From Planoprotostelium fungivorum (taxonomy: Eukaryota; Evosea; Variosea; Cavosteliida; Cavosteliaceae): DNA of 64,000 nt. Below, piece after piece: positions 1 to 11,490 of the stretch (positions are counted from its first letter, which is position 1; each line of letters begins with the position of its first letter). The stretch lies in the NCBI GenBank assembly GCA_003024175.1, contig MDYQ01000057.1, positions 1 through 64,000 on the forward strand, given 5' to 3'. The notes under the pieces are model-generated. The model ran no database searches. It worked only from the letters and a program-made list of their open reading frames with translations, and was not told the DNA's origin. Both the position numbers and the translations under genes were made by a program.

Positions 1-1271
1 GGTGTGCCTGTTCCAGAGTTGGAAGTGACTGCAGCGGGGCATGCGCTGGTGTCCTGAGTGCCAATGGTGGAATAATCCAGACCAGAAGGAGGAACGGGGA
101 CGGTGGTGGGGCTAGCCAGACCGATGACGCAGTAAGCGTAGCGGGAACCCGCCGTTCCGGTTGGCTGACCGCAGTTGTCTGCATTCTGGTGGAGGATGAG
201 AGCTCTTCCCAAGATGGAGTTGACGCCGGAGAGGGAGAGGAGGCCGTCGTTGAGAGCGATGTAATAATATCCGGTGTTGTTGCTCGTGTAGAAGACGTTA
301 CCGAGGTCGCCGGCGTGTCTGGGTGTAAGAGGAGGAATGGAGTGGTTGCTGTTGGTGGGGTTGAAGTGGCCGCCTGCACCGGTTCCGGTGCGATCGCGGA
401 GGTCACCAAAGGTGTGGACGTGATTGGCATGAGTAGTGTTGATGCCATCGTATCTGGCGGCCACAGTGATGCTGTTGCCGTTCTGAGAGAAGAAGGCATA
501 ACCTCCAGTGACGGTGGATGCCAGGTTGGTGGGGATCAGGCTGCACGTGGCATTCAAGGAGGTAAGGGCTGCATGCATTAGTTTGGAGGAATCGAAGGAG
601 GATTCACCTGAGTTAGCAGCCGCAGTGTTGTTGGCAACATTAGCCACACCGACGACTCCAACGGCGACACGGGAGCCCGCAGAAGTGGTGACCGCACAAT
701 CATCGACGCCGCTGTGCATCACAACACCCAGACCAACAATAGAGTTGGTACCGCTCAACTGGAGAAGGTCGAGGAGCTGAAACGAGAGTTAAAAATGAGG
801 TCGTGTCGCCCTCTACCTTGAACTGGTTGATGTTACCGGAGGCATCGACGTCCCAGTTGCCCATGTCTCCCAAGTGGCGTGACTGATTGTAGGGGCATCC
901 GTGAGGCTGGTTCAAAGGATTATAATGGCTACCAAGAGAGGCTCCATTGGCGAGATCGGTCAAATCTCCATACTTATTGAACATCAGGAAAAAATTACGA
1001 TGGAAAGACTTACTTGATGCACGTGAATACCGTGTGATTGACCAACATTGGAGGCAATTCCAGTCACACTGATGCTGACGTTAACGAAGGTATCGTTATA
1101 TCTAGTGAACAAGACGGTTCCTGAGAGTGCTGGTGATTGACCGGCTTGAGTCGGGTAGAGGTATGCCACGGCAACTAAGAGGGTTCAACTCGTTTCAGTA
1201 AAAATAGACTCACCTTCGTCAGCGCAGACGAGAGAGAGCAGACACACCAACACGGTCAACTTTAGCATCAT
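1..1271 (-). CDS. Secreted Cu/Zn superoxide dismutase with two tandem SOD domains (C-terminus outside window)
   Basis: Converts superoxide to hydrogen peroxide and oxygen, here probably outside the cell or in the secretory lumen. The start at 1271 gives a signal peptide (MMLKLTVLVCLLSLVCA). Introns lie at 1175-1213, 973-1013 and 777-816. Domain 1 shows GIHVHQYGDL, GSHYNP, RHLGDMGN and VVMHSGVDDC, so the copper-binding HVH pair, the bridging His and the later Cu-ligand His are present. A second domain follows in the same frame (about 560-120) with HVHTFGDL, GGHFNP, RHAGDLGNV, ILHQNADNC and the SOD-like GTAGSRYAYCVIG. Two SOD domains in one chain is unusual compared with the usual single domain of about 150 residues. 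A Pro/Ser/Thr-rich stretch follows domain 2 and runs off the window. The gene is divergent from the CD36-like gene. The SOD assignment is secure; the C-terminus is unknown. Confidence 0.93.
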
Positions 1272-1834
1272 CCTTAAAAATAGTGGTGTATCCCGTAGTG
1301 TAGTCGCGCCTCGTTTCCCGTGTGTTTCTCAAAGCGAATATTGACACGTGGACCTCGCAGTCTGACCTTCCACCCAACGCAAGCCAGAAGAAGAGGATAG
1401 CTTCGTCGTGTGAGCAGGAGTCAGCATGAGATGAGATGGGTTCGTGTACACAATTCACATCTCGCACGGCACGAAGTCAACGGTGGTTCCTGGTAGACAC
1501 GCGGTGCACACTTGGCCGAAATCATCGACATCCCATAGAGAGAACGTGTGTTATGTCAACCTCTTGTATTGATCCATAGCCTCTCCTGTGCTGAGACCAC
1601 AATGATGGGTGAGTAGCAGGTGCCCGAGGCCTCCTCGGAAGAGCGGAAAAATGCTGACGACGGCATGACATGCTCTTTGCTCCAAAATGGAACCTCTTTT
1701 GGCGTTAGATCGTCAGCGGGAGAATGGAATGAATGTACCCAGGACGAAAGTCTTCAGAGCTGTAGGATCTTACAAGTCTCAAAGACAGAGTACAAAGTTG
1801 GCTATCACTCTTCACTCAAACCGATTCACAACAC
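1272..1834. promoter_or_regulatory. Shared upstream region of the divergent SOD and CD36-like genes
   Basis: These 563 bp separate the start codons of two genes transcribed away from each other. Short open frames here show no family resemblance and do not splice into either gene. Both promoters and 5' leaders must lie here, but I see no TATA element I would defend. Confidence 0.5.
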
Positions 1835-4537
1835 ATGGTCTCGAAGGCTCTCATCGCGGGGATCGTCCTCTTACTTCTTGGACTTGGTCTCATCATTGCG
1901 GGTCCAGTCATCTACGCCGTCATCCACGGAGTCAGAGACTCATCTATAGACACCCAAGTGAGACTAGAGAAACCCAGCTCTGAGATGTAAGTTGAAGACA
2001 ATGATTATAAATCATCCAATCGATCGGTCAAATTGAAAGCAGACAGATGGCCGAGCATCGCTACAAACCAATTTGAGGGTCTGTCACCCATTACGTACCG
2101 CACCTTTTACATCTTCAACATCACAAACTTGGCCCAGGCGAAGAGTGGGGCTGCTCCCATCTTCAACGAGGTAGCCTGCGGCCACTTGTTCTTCTTCTCA
2201 TCTTCTCACAGGTCGGACCCTTCGTCTATCGACTATACAATACCCTCGTCGACACGTCCTTCATCAATTACCAGAACTTCACGTACAAGAAATATCAACA
2301 ACAGGTGTTCTCATCACCTCCAAAGACAAACGTGTGACTCACTTCCATTCAGATCTTTGTCCCGGAGATGTCTGTCTTTCCCGACACGACCAGTGTCAAC
2401 ATCGTGAATGGAGCTTACCTCTCCATCTTAAGGACCGCGGGCAGCGAACAGAACCTCGGTATCTCCGTCTTCGCTTCTTTTCTCTCCCAGCTCAATTCGA
2501 CCCTCTACAACAACTTTGTTCAAGGCCAGCTCATCCCAGCCGCCGTTTCGACTACGCTCCCAGGTTACTTCCTACAGCAGCCTAACAGCGCAGATGTCCG
2601 TGCCGATTGGATCAACGGGACGAGCTACGCCCCACTCGGCGTCTCATCTTCCCTTCCCGTGTCGCTGGCAGCTTACATCAACGATTCTCTGGCCGTTCAG
2701 CTGTTCACACCTACGGTGACTTACTCTCTGGCCAGCCCAACGTACAATCTCCTCTGGATCAAAGCTTTGACGGACGCCAGCACGAGCACCTTCTTACAGA
2801 AGTGGGTCTCCATTCTTTTCATTCGTTCGTTGAACGTCGATCAGTTACTGGGGTTTACCCGCACCGGCCGTACAAGTCCTCGGTGCATGGTTGTACAACA
2901 CGTGGATTAAGGTTTATAATCCCGCTCTCGTCGTGCGAAACTACGCCGCCGCCGGGGCCACTTCCTCCTACGATATCGCCCTTCTACAATGGTCCAGCCT
3001 GGCCGGAACATCCACCAAGGGTGAGTCGTGCCCAAATTACGTGACTTAAGAGATTAGCGGGCACCCCTGGACCCTCTCTGAACACCCTCAATGCCACGGC
3101 GGCTCCCTTCCCAGTCGAATACGCAGCGTGAGGAGAAATGTCTCTCTCGACCTCTCCTGACCGTCACAGTTGGGACGCCCAAGTATTTAACAACAGCGCA
3201 CCGGCTTTGACTCTGGCTAACGCGAGGACTATCTTCAGTCAATTCACTACCCCCCTCGGATGGGGAACCTTCTTGGCCACCTTGTCCAGACAACCTACAG
3301 CAGTTCAGACAGTCTACGGTCTCACCTTGCAGCAGGCTCAAGGTCTCGTGGCTTACTCTCGGTACGTCGTGGGTCAGGTGAGAAGATCAAGAGGCACGAA
3401 TGAAATCTGATCCATCGACAGATTATCAATCCCACGTTCTCTCAGGGCTCAGGACTGTACACCACACAGACTGTCAGGAACAGCATCTTCGGTTTGCAAG
3501 ATCCCCTCCTCCAGCGTCTGTCTCCGGGCGCCACGTTCGCGGCTCAGGTCAACTACACCTCGGAGGATGAAGCCTTGGACGAGGCTGGAAAGGAAGGAAA
3601 ATCGGTCAACCTCGACAGTTATCTGTGGTACACAGAGTACAACGGTTACACCGCCCTGCCATACTGGGCCACTCCGGAGACTTTCAAGGGTGAGGAGAAA
3701 TGGTGTGAGATGAAAGAGTAACGCGGACAGGTGGTGACGGATTGAACAGAGCACCCCACAGATTCAACAAGAAGGACGATTGGTACGTCTTCGAGGAGAA
3801 TCTCCTGAGGAACGTCAAATTGACTTACAACGAGGACGTCACCATCAAGGGCATCGATGCATGGAGGTACACTCTGATTCGTCGATCTGAAATTCACTCT
3901 ATACAGCTACGTCATTGCATCGGATCAATTCCTCAATTCTACCGTAAATCCAGACAATGCGAGATATTATCTCAACATCGAGGGATTCAACAATCTTACT
4001 ACCGTACCCAGAAACGGAGTCACGGGTCTTCCCATCTTCCTCAGCAAGCCACACTTCTTGGACTGTGATCCCACTTATTCGAACCTCGTACAGTCACAGA
4101 CAGCTTCGGGACAGGTGAGAGATAGACGTGTGACGATGGCTGACGTTGATGAGGTGGTGAACGGACTGTCACCCAATCGTACCATCCACGATACGGTGGT
4201 GAACGTGGCCTACTACACCGGACAGACCATCTCGGGTAGAAAGACCATCCAAGTGAACCTGCAGCTGACACCCTCACAATTCGGAGTCTACAACAACATC
4301 CCCAACGGCTACTTCGCTCCGGTGTTCTGGGTAGCCGAATCGGCCGAGTTGACGGACGATCAAGCGGATCAGTACCAAGACATCATCAAAGCCAATCGAG
4401 CCGCACTTGGTATCATCATCGCTTTCGTGGTGGCGGGTTTCATCGGGTTGGTCGTCGGTATCGCTCTCATCATCATCGGAAAGAGGAGAAACGATACACA
4501 GAAGGACGAGAAGTACCCCATGACCACGAAGACTTAG
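1835..4537 (+). CDS. CD36/LIMP-2 family scavenger receptor
   Basis: Two-pass membrane glycoprotein of the CD36/SCARB/LIMP-2 family. Members bind lipids, lipoproteins or cargo enzymes at the plasma membrane or on lysosomes and phagosomes. The start at 1835 places a transmembrane helix at about residues 5-27 (LIAGIVLLLLGLGLIIAGP). The large lumenal part carries YRTFYIFNITN, EVGPFVYRLY, a segment like the family's 'W.Y.DPLL' region (FGLQDPLLQRL), many N-glycosylation sequons, and GVTGLPIFLSKPHFLDCDP, which matches the family's conserved PHF block. A second transmembrane helix (ALGIIIAFVVAGFIGLVVGI) and a short basic tail close the protein. The exons join in phase across about eight short introns. 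A 39-bp in-frame segment near 4114-4152 begins GTGAG and ends AG, so it may be an unspliced or optional intron. Family assignment is firm; ligand and compartment are unknown. Confidence 0.93.
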
Positions 4538-4555
4538 GTTTTTCTTCCAGTGAAG

Positions 4556-4561
4556 AATAAA
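4556..4561 (+). promoter_or_regulatory. Poly(A) signal AATAAA of the CD36-like gene
   Basis: A canonical AATAAA begins 19 bp after the stop codon at 4537, in the 150-bp gap between this gene and the convergent RSPH3 gene. Confidence 0.6.
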
Positions 4562-4687
4562 TGAATGTGTAAAAAAATCGATTTATATTCACAAGTTTTC
4601 GAACGGTGGGTTGACGCGTCAACCTCGTCGTGTGAGGTTACGGTGGGTGCGTCACTTGCATTGCGTACTCAGGAGATCTGCTTACAT

Positions 4688-6068
4688 CTACGCCTCTTCG
4701 TCTTCGCTTTCGTCTTCTTGATCCTCGGAGTCCGTCTGATCGCTCTCCATCTGATCGTGTTAGGACGTGATGGTGTGGTGACCACACACCTCTTCTGTCA
4801 GGGGCTCTTCCTCTTGCGGTCGTTCGATCTCCACCTTGACGGGCACCTCGATAAATAGGCCAATCTCCTCCTCGCGCAACCTCGCTTGTTCGGCTTCGAG
4901 GGCTGCTCTTTCTTTCGCTGTCCTGTGTGAGACGAAAGAAAATCAGACTGCTCGTGGTGTGCGCTGAGAAAGTAAACTGTCACCTTCTCTGTGCATCTTC
5001 TTTGCTTTCTCGAGAGCACTTGAGATGAGATCGTTTACGAGAGATCTTGACAGATCACGGTCGTCTAGGTGCAAATTCACCTGGCCAAACAGCCAAGGCA
5101 TAAACTGATCATGGACCTGTATTCTGTCATTCCACAGCAGATCACACCGTATCACCTCTTTCACGATCGATTCCTGCTTGTCCAACACTGCTGGCGGTGT
5201 CTTGGGTCGTTGTACCATCGGCTTTGCAGCTTCCTTCTCTCTCCACTTCTTTTCTCTCTCTAACCTTCTCTTCTCTTCTTCCAGACGAATGTTCTTCTGC
5301 TCCTCCTTCTTCCTCTCTTCCTCTTCTCGTCGTTGCGTCTCTTTCAGATCGACAGCTCGATTTTCGTCTGTCGTCTGTTGGTATTCTGCGATACCCTTTC
5401 TCTCTTCTTCGTCTCGCACTTCCCAGAGGCTCTGCTCTAATACTTTGGCCAAAAGTGCAGCGAGAAGAGGTTCCACCTTGTCTGAAATCAATCACGAGGA
5501 CGATGATGTGACTCACTTCTTTGTCGAAATCAAATAGATCGTTCTCCCACACTTGTGTAGCTGCCTCCTTTCCTTCTTTCTTCGGAACAAACACTGGCGA
5601 GGAGGGACGATCAGTGGGATGCATATCAACATCTTTCTCGATCGGTCTGTCGATTTGCTCCAGATAATCTTGTCCTGAATCAAACATCTGAGAAGATAGA
5701 GTGGGTAGTGTAGCCAGCAGTTCCATCTGCGAGGTGTTGGGACGCATGCTGTTGCTGTTGTTCTCTTGCACCCTTGACTCCCTTTCTCTCGCTTTCTTCT
5801 CGACGTCTTGTCTTTGCAGATCGAGTGGTGGGGGTGGACCTGAAAGGAGTGTGAGGGTGCACCGATAGACAGTTCGTCCAGTCCACGTACCTGTCACTGT
5901 GGTACCTCTCTTGATCCTCGGGTCGGTCATGATGTTGTATAGGTTGTTGGATATACTATCCAGCGATTCATTGGGATCTCTGAACTTCTTCTTCGTATTA
6001 GACAGAGCTCGAGGAGGCGATGTGAAAGCATATGTGATTGATACTGAGGATCGTGGCCCTGTCATCAT
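4688..6068 (-). CDS. RSPH3: Radial spoke head protein 3 (RSPH3/RSP3)
   Basis: Structural dimer at the base of the axonemal radial spoke. RSP3 homologues anchor the spoke to the outer doublet and bind PKA regulatory subunits. Matches to the family run in order: an N-terminal AFTSPPRALSNTKKKFRDP, then NIMTDPRIKRG and LDLQRQ, then the core block RPSSPVFVPKKEG, ATQVWENDLFDFDKE, VEPLLAALLAKVLEQSL, a long Arg/Glu/Lys coiled coil, and a C-terminal helix with FMPWLFGQVN. Introns at about 5840-5890 and at 5.48-5.52 kb join in phase; two of the acceptors read ACAAG and GACAG. A last intron containing a CTAAC branch-point motif leads to an acidic tail (MESDQTDSEDQEDESEDEEA) ending at 4688. Start chosen at the Met-Met pair at 6068; an in-frame Met codon at 6140 is possible. 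The presence of this protein implies motile cilia. Confidence 0.9.
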
Positions 6069-6303
6069 CGAAAGACTCAACGACACTGAGGCTCGCTGTG
6101 ACGTTCGACTAAAAATAACTCTTTGTAGATCACACTTCAACTTTTATCCACGATTATGTACACTTCATCTTGCCCAATGCGGCTCTCACGTCAATGATAT
6201 CACTGAGTGGCTTGTCTTTCGTTGAGTTTCATGCAATAAAAAGTCTATGTCGCATTGTTTGCCGAGGGTGAATTTGTAAAAGCGGAAAACGTCAGCAACA
6301 GAG

Positions 6304-8937
6304 ATGAGCAACAGGTGAGACCATTACTCCTCTTCTTGGGGTCACTTTTCTCAGTGAAGAAAGGATCCAAAATCTACGAGCACTCGCACAGCAGTGGATG
6401 TCATGGGATGTAAGATGTGGATGGAGGACCAACCGTATTGACTCTCTCAGGTCAATTCTGGAAACATCAGTGAATTATCTATGCTCTTAGAGGCACAACA
6501 ATGGGATGAATTGGAGAAGAGATTGAAGAACAGGATCTCATTTGGTACTGCAGGTCTGTTCGAATCGTGATCAAATCATCATCCTCACTACTGATGTAGG
6601 TTTAAGAGGACCCATGATGGCAGGTTCCGCTTGCATGAACGATCTGACTGTCATACAAGCCTCACAGGTGATGTAGATACGAAAAAAGATAAATGACCCG
6701 AGCAGGGATTATGTGTATACCTCGAGGCCAACGTACCGGTGGGCATCCATGTGAATGACACAGAATTTTCTGAGCGACGTAGGATCTGAAGGAGAGAGGT
6801 GTCGTATTCGGCTATGACGGTCGCCACAACTCAAAGAGGTGACGCCATTCCGATCCTGTCTCTCATCATCTAATCGTCCATCCAACATCTTTCAGATTCG
6901 CCTCACTCTCTGCGGCGGCCTTTTTGAGCCGAGGAGTGAAGGTCTACCTCATGCAGAGACTCGCTGCCACACCCTTTGTGGTGAGTCATTGCCATTCGTT
7001 GGATCTGAACGAGATCAGCCTTTTCTAGTCACATACAAAAGAGCGGCGGCGGGTGTCATGGTGACAGCCTCTCATAACCCGAAGGACGACAATGGTTACA
7101 AGGTGTACACCTCCTCCATCATGAGTTCATCTGATCTCACATCACGTCGTCTGTGGCTGAATCCTGTGATGACCATTCGATAGGTCTATTGGACCAATGG
7201 AGCACAGATCGTCGAGCCACACGATCGTGGAATCGCCAACGCTATCATGCAGAACCTTCAGCCTTGGAAGGAAGCTCACTACAACGATGTAGAAGAGTAT
7301 CTACCCCACAAATCACTCGATGGTTCTTTGATCGATCCCACGTCAGAGGTAAACGAGATTTACATCCCATCGAGAGATTCACTCTTTCAGGTAGAGAACG
7401 AGTACTATTCCCGCATCGCAGCGTCACACTGCTATCACAGGTACATCCACTCATTCTTCATCTTCTCCTCTTGAATCCACCTCTCCCTCTCTTGCGTCTT
7501 TCTACTCTTGAATCTACCTCTCCCTCTCTTGCGTCTTTCTACTCCTTCCACCTCGATGACTATGATCTGATCACCGACAGGGCGGACAACGAGAAATCGA
7601 AGACAAGAGTTGTGTACACACCCATGCACGGTGTGGGAGCCCACTGGGCCGAGAGAGCCTTCACGAGCTTCGGCCTCCCTCCCTTCATTCCCACAGAAGA
7701 GCAGATCCATCCCGATCCTGAGTTTCCCACCGTCGCCTTTCCCAACCCCGAAGAGGGTAAGGGTGCTCTGGTGAGGTCATGTCCATCACAGACGCTGAGG
7801 AAGCACAGACGCTGGCGATGAACACCGCCGACCGCAACGGATGTACGATCGTCATTGCGAACGATCCAGATGCAGATCGTCTGGCCGTGGCGGAGAAGCA
7901 GAAGAGGTGAGTGTGAGAGATGAAGTGGACTGACCCTCGCAGTGGAGAGTGGAAGATCTTCACGGGAAACGAGATCGGAATATTGTTGGGCCATTGGGTG
8001 TGGTCACAGTACAGACTGAAGCATCCTGAAGTCGATCCCGGTGTGTCTTCTCTGTCCTCTCATTCACACGATGAATCGAATCATCTCACACAATCTCATC
8101 GTATCTCAGCCAATTGCGTGGTATTGAACACTACCGTATCTTCCAAGATGTTGGCATCCATGGCCAAGAAGGAAGGTTTATATTACGAGGTACGTCCTCT
8201 CTCTGTCTCCCCTTGACCAGAACACAGGAAACGTTGACCGGCTTCAAGTGGCTGGGAAACAAAGCACAGGAACTAGAGAAGACCGGAAAGAAGTTCTTGT
8301 ACGCATTTGAAGAGGCCATTGGCTTCATGATCGGCGACACTTGTCTGGACAAAGATGGAATCCGAGCTGCCGCCGTCTTCGTGGAGATGGTCATCTACAA
8401 CGAGGCGAGAGGACTCGATTGCGGTGGAGCCCTTCAAGAGCTCTTTGCAAAGTGAGTACCGTGGATGAAGACCTCCGACTCATCGTTACAGATACGGATA
8501 TTTCGCCACGAACAATCGTTACTTCTTCTGTTACGATCCTCTTCTCATGGATAAGATCTTCACTCGCATTCGTAACCAAGGCCAGTACTTCAGCACCATT
8601 GGTGGATACAAAGTCAAGGTGAAGAGACACTGATCTCCTTCGGCTCACATGAAGACAGAACATTCGCGATCTCACCACTGGATTCGACGATTCTCAAGCG
8701 GAGTCGAAGGCCATACTTCCCACGTCCAAGTCGACACACATGATCACATTTTACTTTGAAAACGGCTGCGTGGCAACTCTGAGGGGTTCGGGAACCGAGC
8801 CCAAGCTGAAGTACTACGTGGAGCTATCTGGAGCGGAAGAGAAGGAAGTCAGGAGGGTGCTAGATGACATGGTGTCATCGATCATCAGAGAGCTACTGCA
8901 GCCAGAGGAGAATGGATTAACAGCACCAAAGGATTGA
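6304..8937 (+). CDS. PGM2: Phosphoglucomutase 2 / phosphopentomutase
   Basis: Alpha-D-phosphohexomutase of the PGM2 subgroup. It interconverts ribose-1-P and ribose-5-P, deoxyribose phosphates and glucose-1-P/6-P in the cytosol, linking nucleoside salvage with sugar metabolism. All four active-site loops are visible: the phosphoserine loop [19 protein letters not shown], the metal loop [13 protein letters not shown], the sugar-binding loop [12 protein letters not shown], and the phosphate loop [12 protein letters not shown]. The N-terminal [19 protein letters not shown] is typical of PGM2. Start at 6304: the first exon codes only MSN plus part of a codon, and the splice to [15 protein letters not shown] is in phase. 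About ten introns interrupt it, the longest at 7441-7580. Length, about 600 residues, matches the family. The gene is divergent from RSPH3 across about 235 bp. Confidence 0.96.
7471..7544. repeat. 37-bp direct repeat, two copies, inside a PGM2 intron
   Basis: Two adjacent copies of a 37-bp pyrimidine-rich unit (7471-7507 and 7508-7544) differ at one base. They lie inside the 140-bp intron 7441-7580 and explain its above-average length. The likely origin is slippage duplication. Confidence 0.85.
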
Positions 8938-9558
8938 AGATAAACATAAAAGTATGGAAGATCCTCACTGGATGGATGTACAAACGGTGGTGGCTCTTCG
9001 GCCCACAGTCCTCACGATTTCTTCAGGTCACCGGGGCTATTCACGATGAATGCAGATGTATCTTTATCTCCACCGTTAAAGATCAAAATCAAGACAGCAG
9101 ACACCTTGGATGCACTATTGGACGTCCATTCCGGCACCATCCAAGTGTAACCTGGGACAAAATGAGGTGAGAGGATGTCTCGATGATTCTAAGTGGAATG
9201 TGTGGTATCGTTGGGAGCTATGAGGAAACTGCTATTCGTATAACAGGTGGAAAGCTCTCAATTCATGTTCCTTCCCTGTTACGGCTCGTTGTGGACTTCA
9301 TCACGCATAGCTAAATAAAGCTTTCAACCCTCACAAAGACCCCGTAGTCTTCATATCCTTTGTTTCGTTATCTATTATCATTCTATATCATATCGTAAAA
9401 CCATAGGATCGTCATAGTCATCTCCCGATCGATTATCATCGTAACCTAACATTCCCCACCAAATATGTCGACAGAAGTTTGAAACGACTACCCATCATTA
9501 TTGATCCATACAAATGGTCATTGCAATTGACTACATGATGAGAAAAGACAAAGCTATC
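8938..9558. other. Intergenic stretch without a supportable gene
   Basis: Contains the 3' region of PGM2 and AT-richer DNA. An AATAAA lies at 9314-9319 on the plus strand. Short frames such as 8934-9170 have no family match and no splice partners that I could identify. Confidence 0.5.
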
Positions 9559-10001
9559 TTACTCATCGAGAGGTGCACAGACCTGATCGATCAGTAACGA
9601 GAAACCTTCTGCAACTATCGTTCCACTGTAATTGGCATCTGCCATCCGTCAACACCTCAAACCTCAACACCTATGAAATCCTCTCACGTAGTTCAGAGTG
9701 ATGTCTGTACCGTCTCCACAGTGAAGTAAGTCTCCTGATTCCGTCAGAGAGTCGAATGTGGACTCCCTCTTCGAATCGCCTTGCCAGGTCGTCTCGATGA
9801 CGTAGACACCCGTGTTGGTGCGGGCAGAACGGGAGACGTAGAGACCTCCCTCTGGCACAGACCGATCCGTGTCGTGGCTGAAGAGGTCAGGTGAGGCACG
9901 AGAGAAGGTAAAGCTTCCAGGGCACACCGGCTGAACTTCTTCTACAGATGCCTAGTACACGACATAACCAGCGAGAAGACGAGATAAGACTTGGTTTCCA
10001 T
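9559..10001 (-). CDS. Possible small secreted protein (frame near the N-terminus unresolved)
   Basis: Not recognised. From 10001 an ATG opens a hydrophobic leader (METKSYLVFSLVMSC). Its frame closes shortly, but the next frame runs with good composition (ASVEEVQPVCPGSF ... GGLYVSRSARTNTGVYVIET ... LTESGDLLHCGD). A 17-nt segment beginning GT and ending AG sits exactly between the two and would join them in phase, but that is much shorter than any other intron here. A sequencing indel or a decayed gene is equally likely. A second splice of about 73 bp (donor GTACAG) would add DANYSGTIVAEG and LLIDQVCAPLDE with a TAA stop at 9559. Paired cysteines and the leader suggest secretion. This is inference; treat the structure as provisional. 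Confidence 0.33.
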
Positions 10002-10757
10002 GATGATCTAAAACTCTGACACTGTCTAACGTCAGCACCATCTCACAGTAGCATTTTTTGCCGCTGAGCAGCGTGTTCTCAAAGTGGAAGCGGTTGCATT
10101 TTGAGGGTGCCGCACGTGGTCTATATTCACATAATTGTGTTATAGTTGGGAGAAATCCCACACATCGGACGCTTCCTCTCTCTTCCGGGAAAATAACTTC
10201 GAGCGCCCAATAATTGGCCGAGGGCGAGGTCCAGCAGCCCATCCGAGCTACTATGACAAATGACCCACCCCGCGTCAGCCGTTCTTCCTCTTAACACGGA
10301 AATCTTTCCGCTCGACGACGACGCGGTAATCGTAAACGAACAGCGAAAACGGATCAACTGTGGAACTGGATGTGGCACCCAGGAGATGAGGAAGACTTAA
10401 TTTTAAAACCTGAGGATCTGGAATTCACTCAGTCGAATTTGAGCTCAACCTGTCACACATGACATGTTGCAGCGCCCGAAGCAGTGAAGAGGAGCAGACG
10501 GTTCACGTTTCGGTCTTATTGTCTCTCTCATCCATTGAGGTCCTGAATGAGCTAGTTTATTTTGCAAAGGATGAGGATGCCGTTCTGGCAACGTGTGTGT
10601 AGAAATTTCTTCCGTTCTCCCCTCAGCATCATCTCAGGTGCCATGGCGAGATGACGCTATGCGAATAAGTGACAGTTGCTATGCGGGCCGATAGGCAGGT
10701 TACACATGAAAGAAGTAGAAAGAACAACGACACCAACACCTCACCCACTCTTGGAGG
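10002..10757. other. Intergenic region upstream of the RGS gene
   Basis: Separates the minus-strand candidate at 9.6-10.0 kb from the RGS gene. Overlapping minus-strand frames between about 9952 and 10378 have uneven composition and no recognisable domain. I see no gene to defend here. Confidence 0.4.
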
Positions 10758-11358
10758 ATGAACCATCTTGCCCTCACCAAGAGCATCAATCGTCTGTCAA
10801 CAGCCTTTGGATTCAAACCGAAGACGACACCAGAACCTTTTAATGTGGAAAATGAGTTGAAGAGGGTTTTGGCCAATAAGGAGTCTACCACACTCTTCCA
10901 CAGCTGGTGTGAAGCTTTCCACTGCGCAGAGAATGTTCGTTTTTGGATCGATGTAGAGACGGTTAGAATGCAGCCATCCTCCGAAAAGGTAAATGATCGA
11001 AAGTACTCTCCCCAAAGCTAATTAGAGCCAACAGTTTGAAAGGATCTATTCAGAGTACCTCACTCCAAGTTCTGAGTATGCTATCAACGTAGACAGCTCA
11101 ATTATCAAAGACTGCGAACAAAAGAAGCCGTGGTCCTCCAATTCCTTCGATGAGGTGCAACACCAAGTCTTCCTCTTGATGGCCTCCTGCTCGGCTACCC
11201 GATTCTTGAATTCGGATGTATACAAGAACTACCTCAACGGAGAGAAAGAGAGGAGGTCACCCAAGAGTCGTCTGTTTAGACGCAAGAACAAATCGACGAC
11301 CATCGTAGCCCCCAGGGACAATGTAGAGGCACTTTTTCGGTTGAGAAACACATTGTGA
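10758..11358 (+). CDS. RGS-domain protein (regulator of G-protein signalling)
   Basis: Small, almost pure RGS domain of about 180 residues. RGS domains bind active G-alpha subunits and speed GTP hydrolysis, ending G-protein signals at the membrane. The helical core reads LFHSWCEAFHCAENVRFWIDVE, followed after one intron (about 10989-11033) by FERIYSEYLTPSSEYAINVD, SIIKDC, the conserved FDEVQHQVFLLMASCSATRFL, and NSDVYKNYL. These match the alpha4-alpha8 core of the family, including the 'ENxxFW' and 'F(D/E)xAQ..(I/V)..LM' blocks. The C-terminal tail is basic (GEKERRSPKSRLFRRKNKS) and may bind acidic membranes. There is no DEP, GGL or other accessory domain. Start at 10758 is the first in-frame Met ahead of the domain. 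The G-alpha partner is not in this window. Confidence 0.88.
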
Positions 11359-11474
11359 GACCACCCACTGATGCTCCCTCACGAACACAATTTTGAACGC
11401 TCTGTACATCATCACCGCCCACCGCTCGCGGAGAAATGCTGTTATAAAGATGAAGAGATGCGATATGAATGTCT

Positions 11475-11480
11475 TTTATT
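11475..11480 (-). promoter_or_regulatory. Poly(A) signal AATAAA of the nicotinate phosphoribosyltransferase gene
   Basis: On the minus strand AATAAA starts 10 bp after the TAG stop at 11491. Such close placement after the stop fits the short 3' ends seen elsewhere in the window. Confidence 0.55.
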
Positions 11481-11490
11481 CTTCTTCATC

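Noticed and set aside
5142-5537. Ser/Leu/Phe-rich plus-strand frames opposite RSPH3
   Set aside because: They are shadows of the Arg/Glu/Lys coiled-coil exon of RSPH3.
10127-10378. Overlapping minus-strand frames upstream of the RGS gene
   Set aside because: No leader, domain or consistent splicing; they look like random open frames in GC-balanced DNA.
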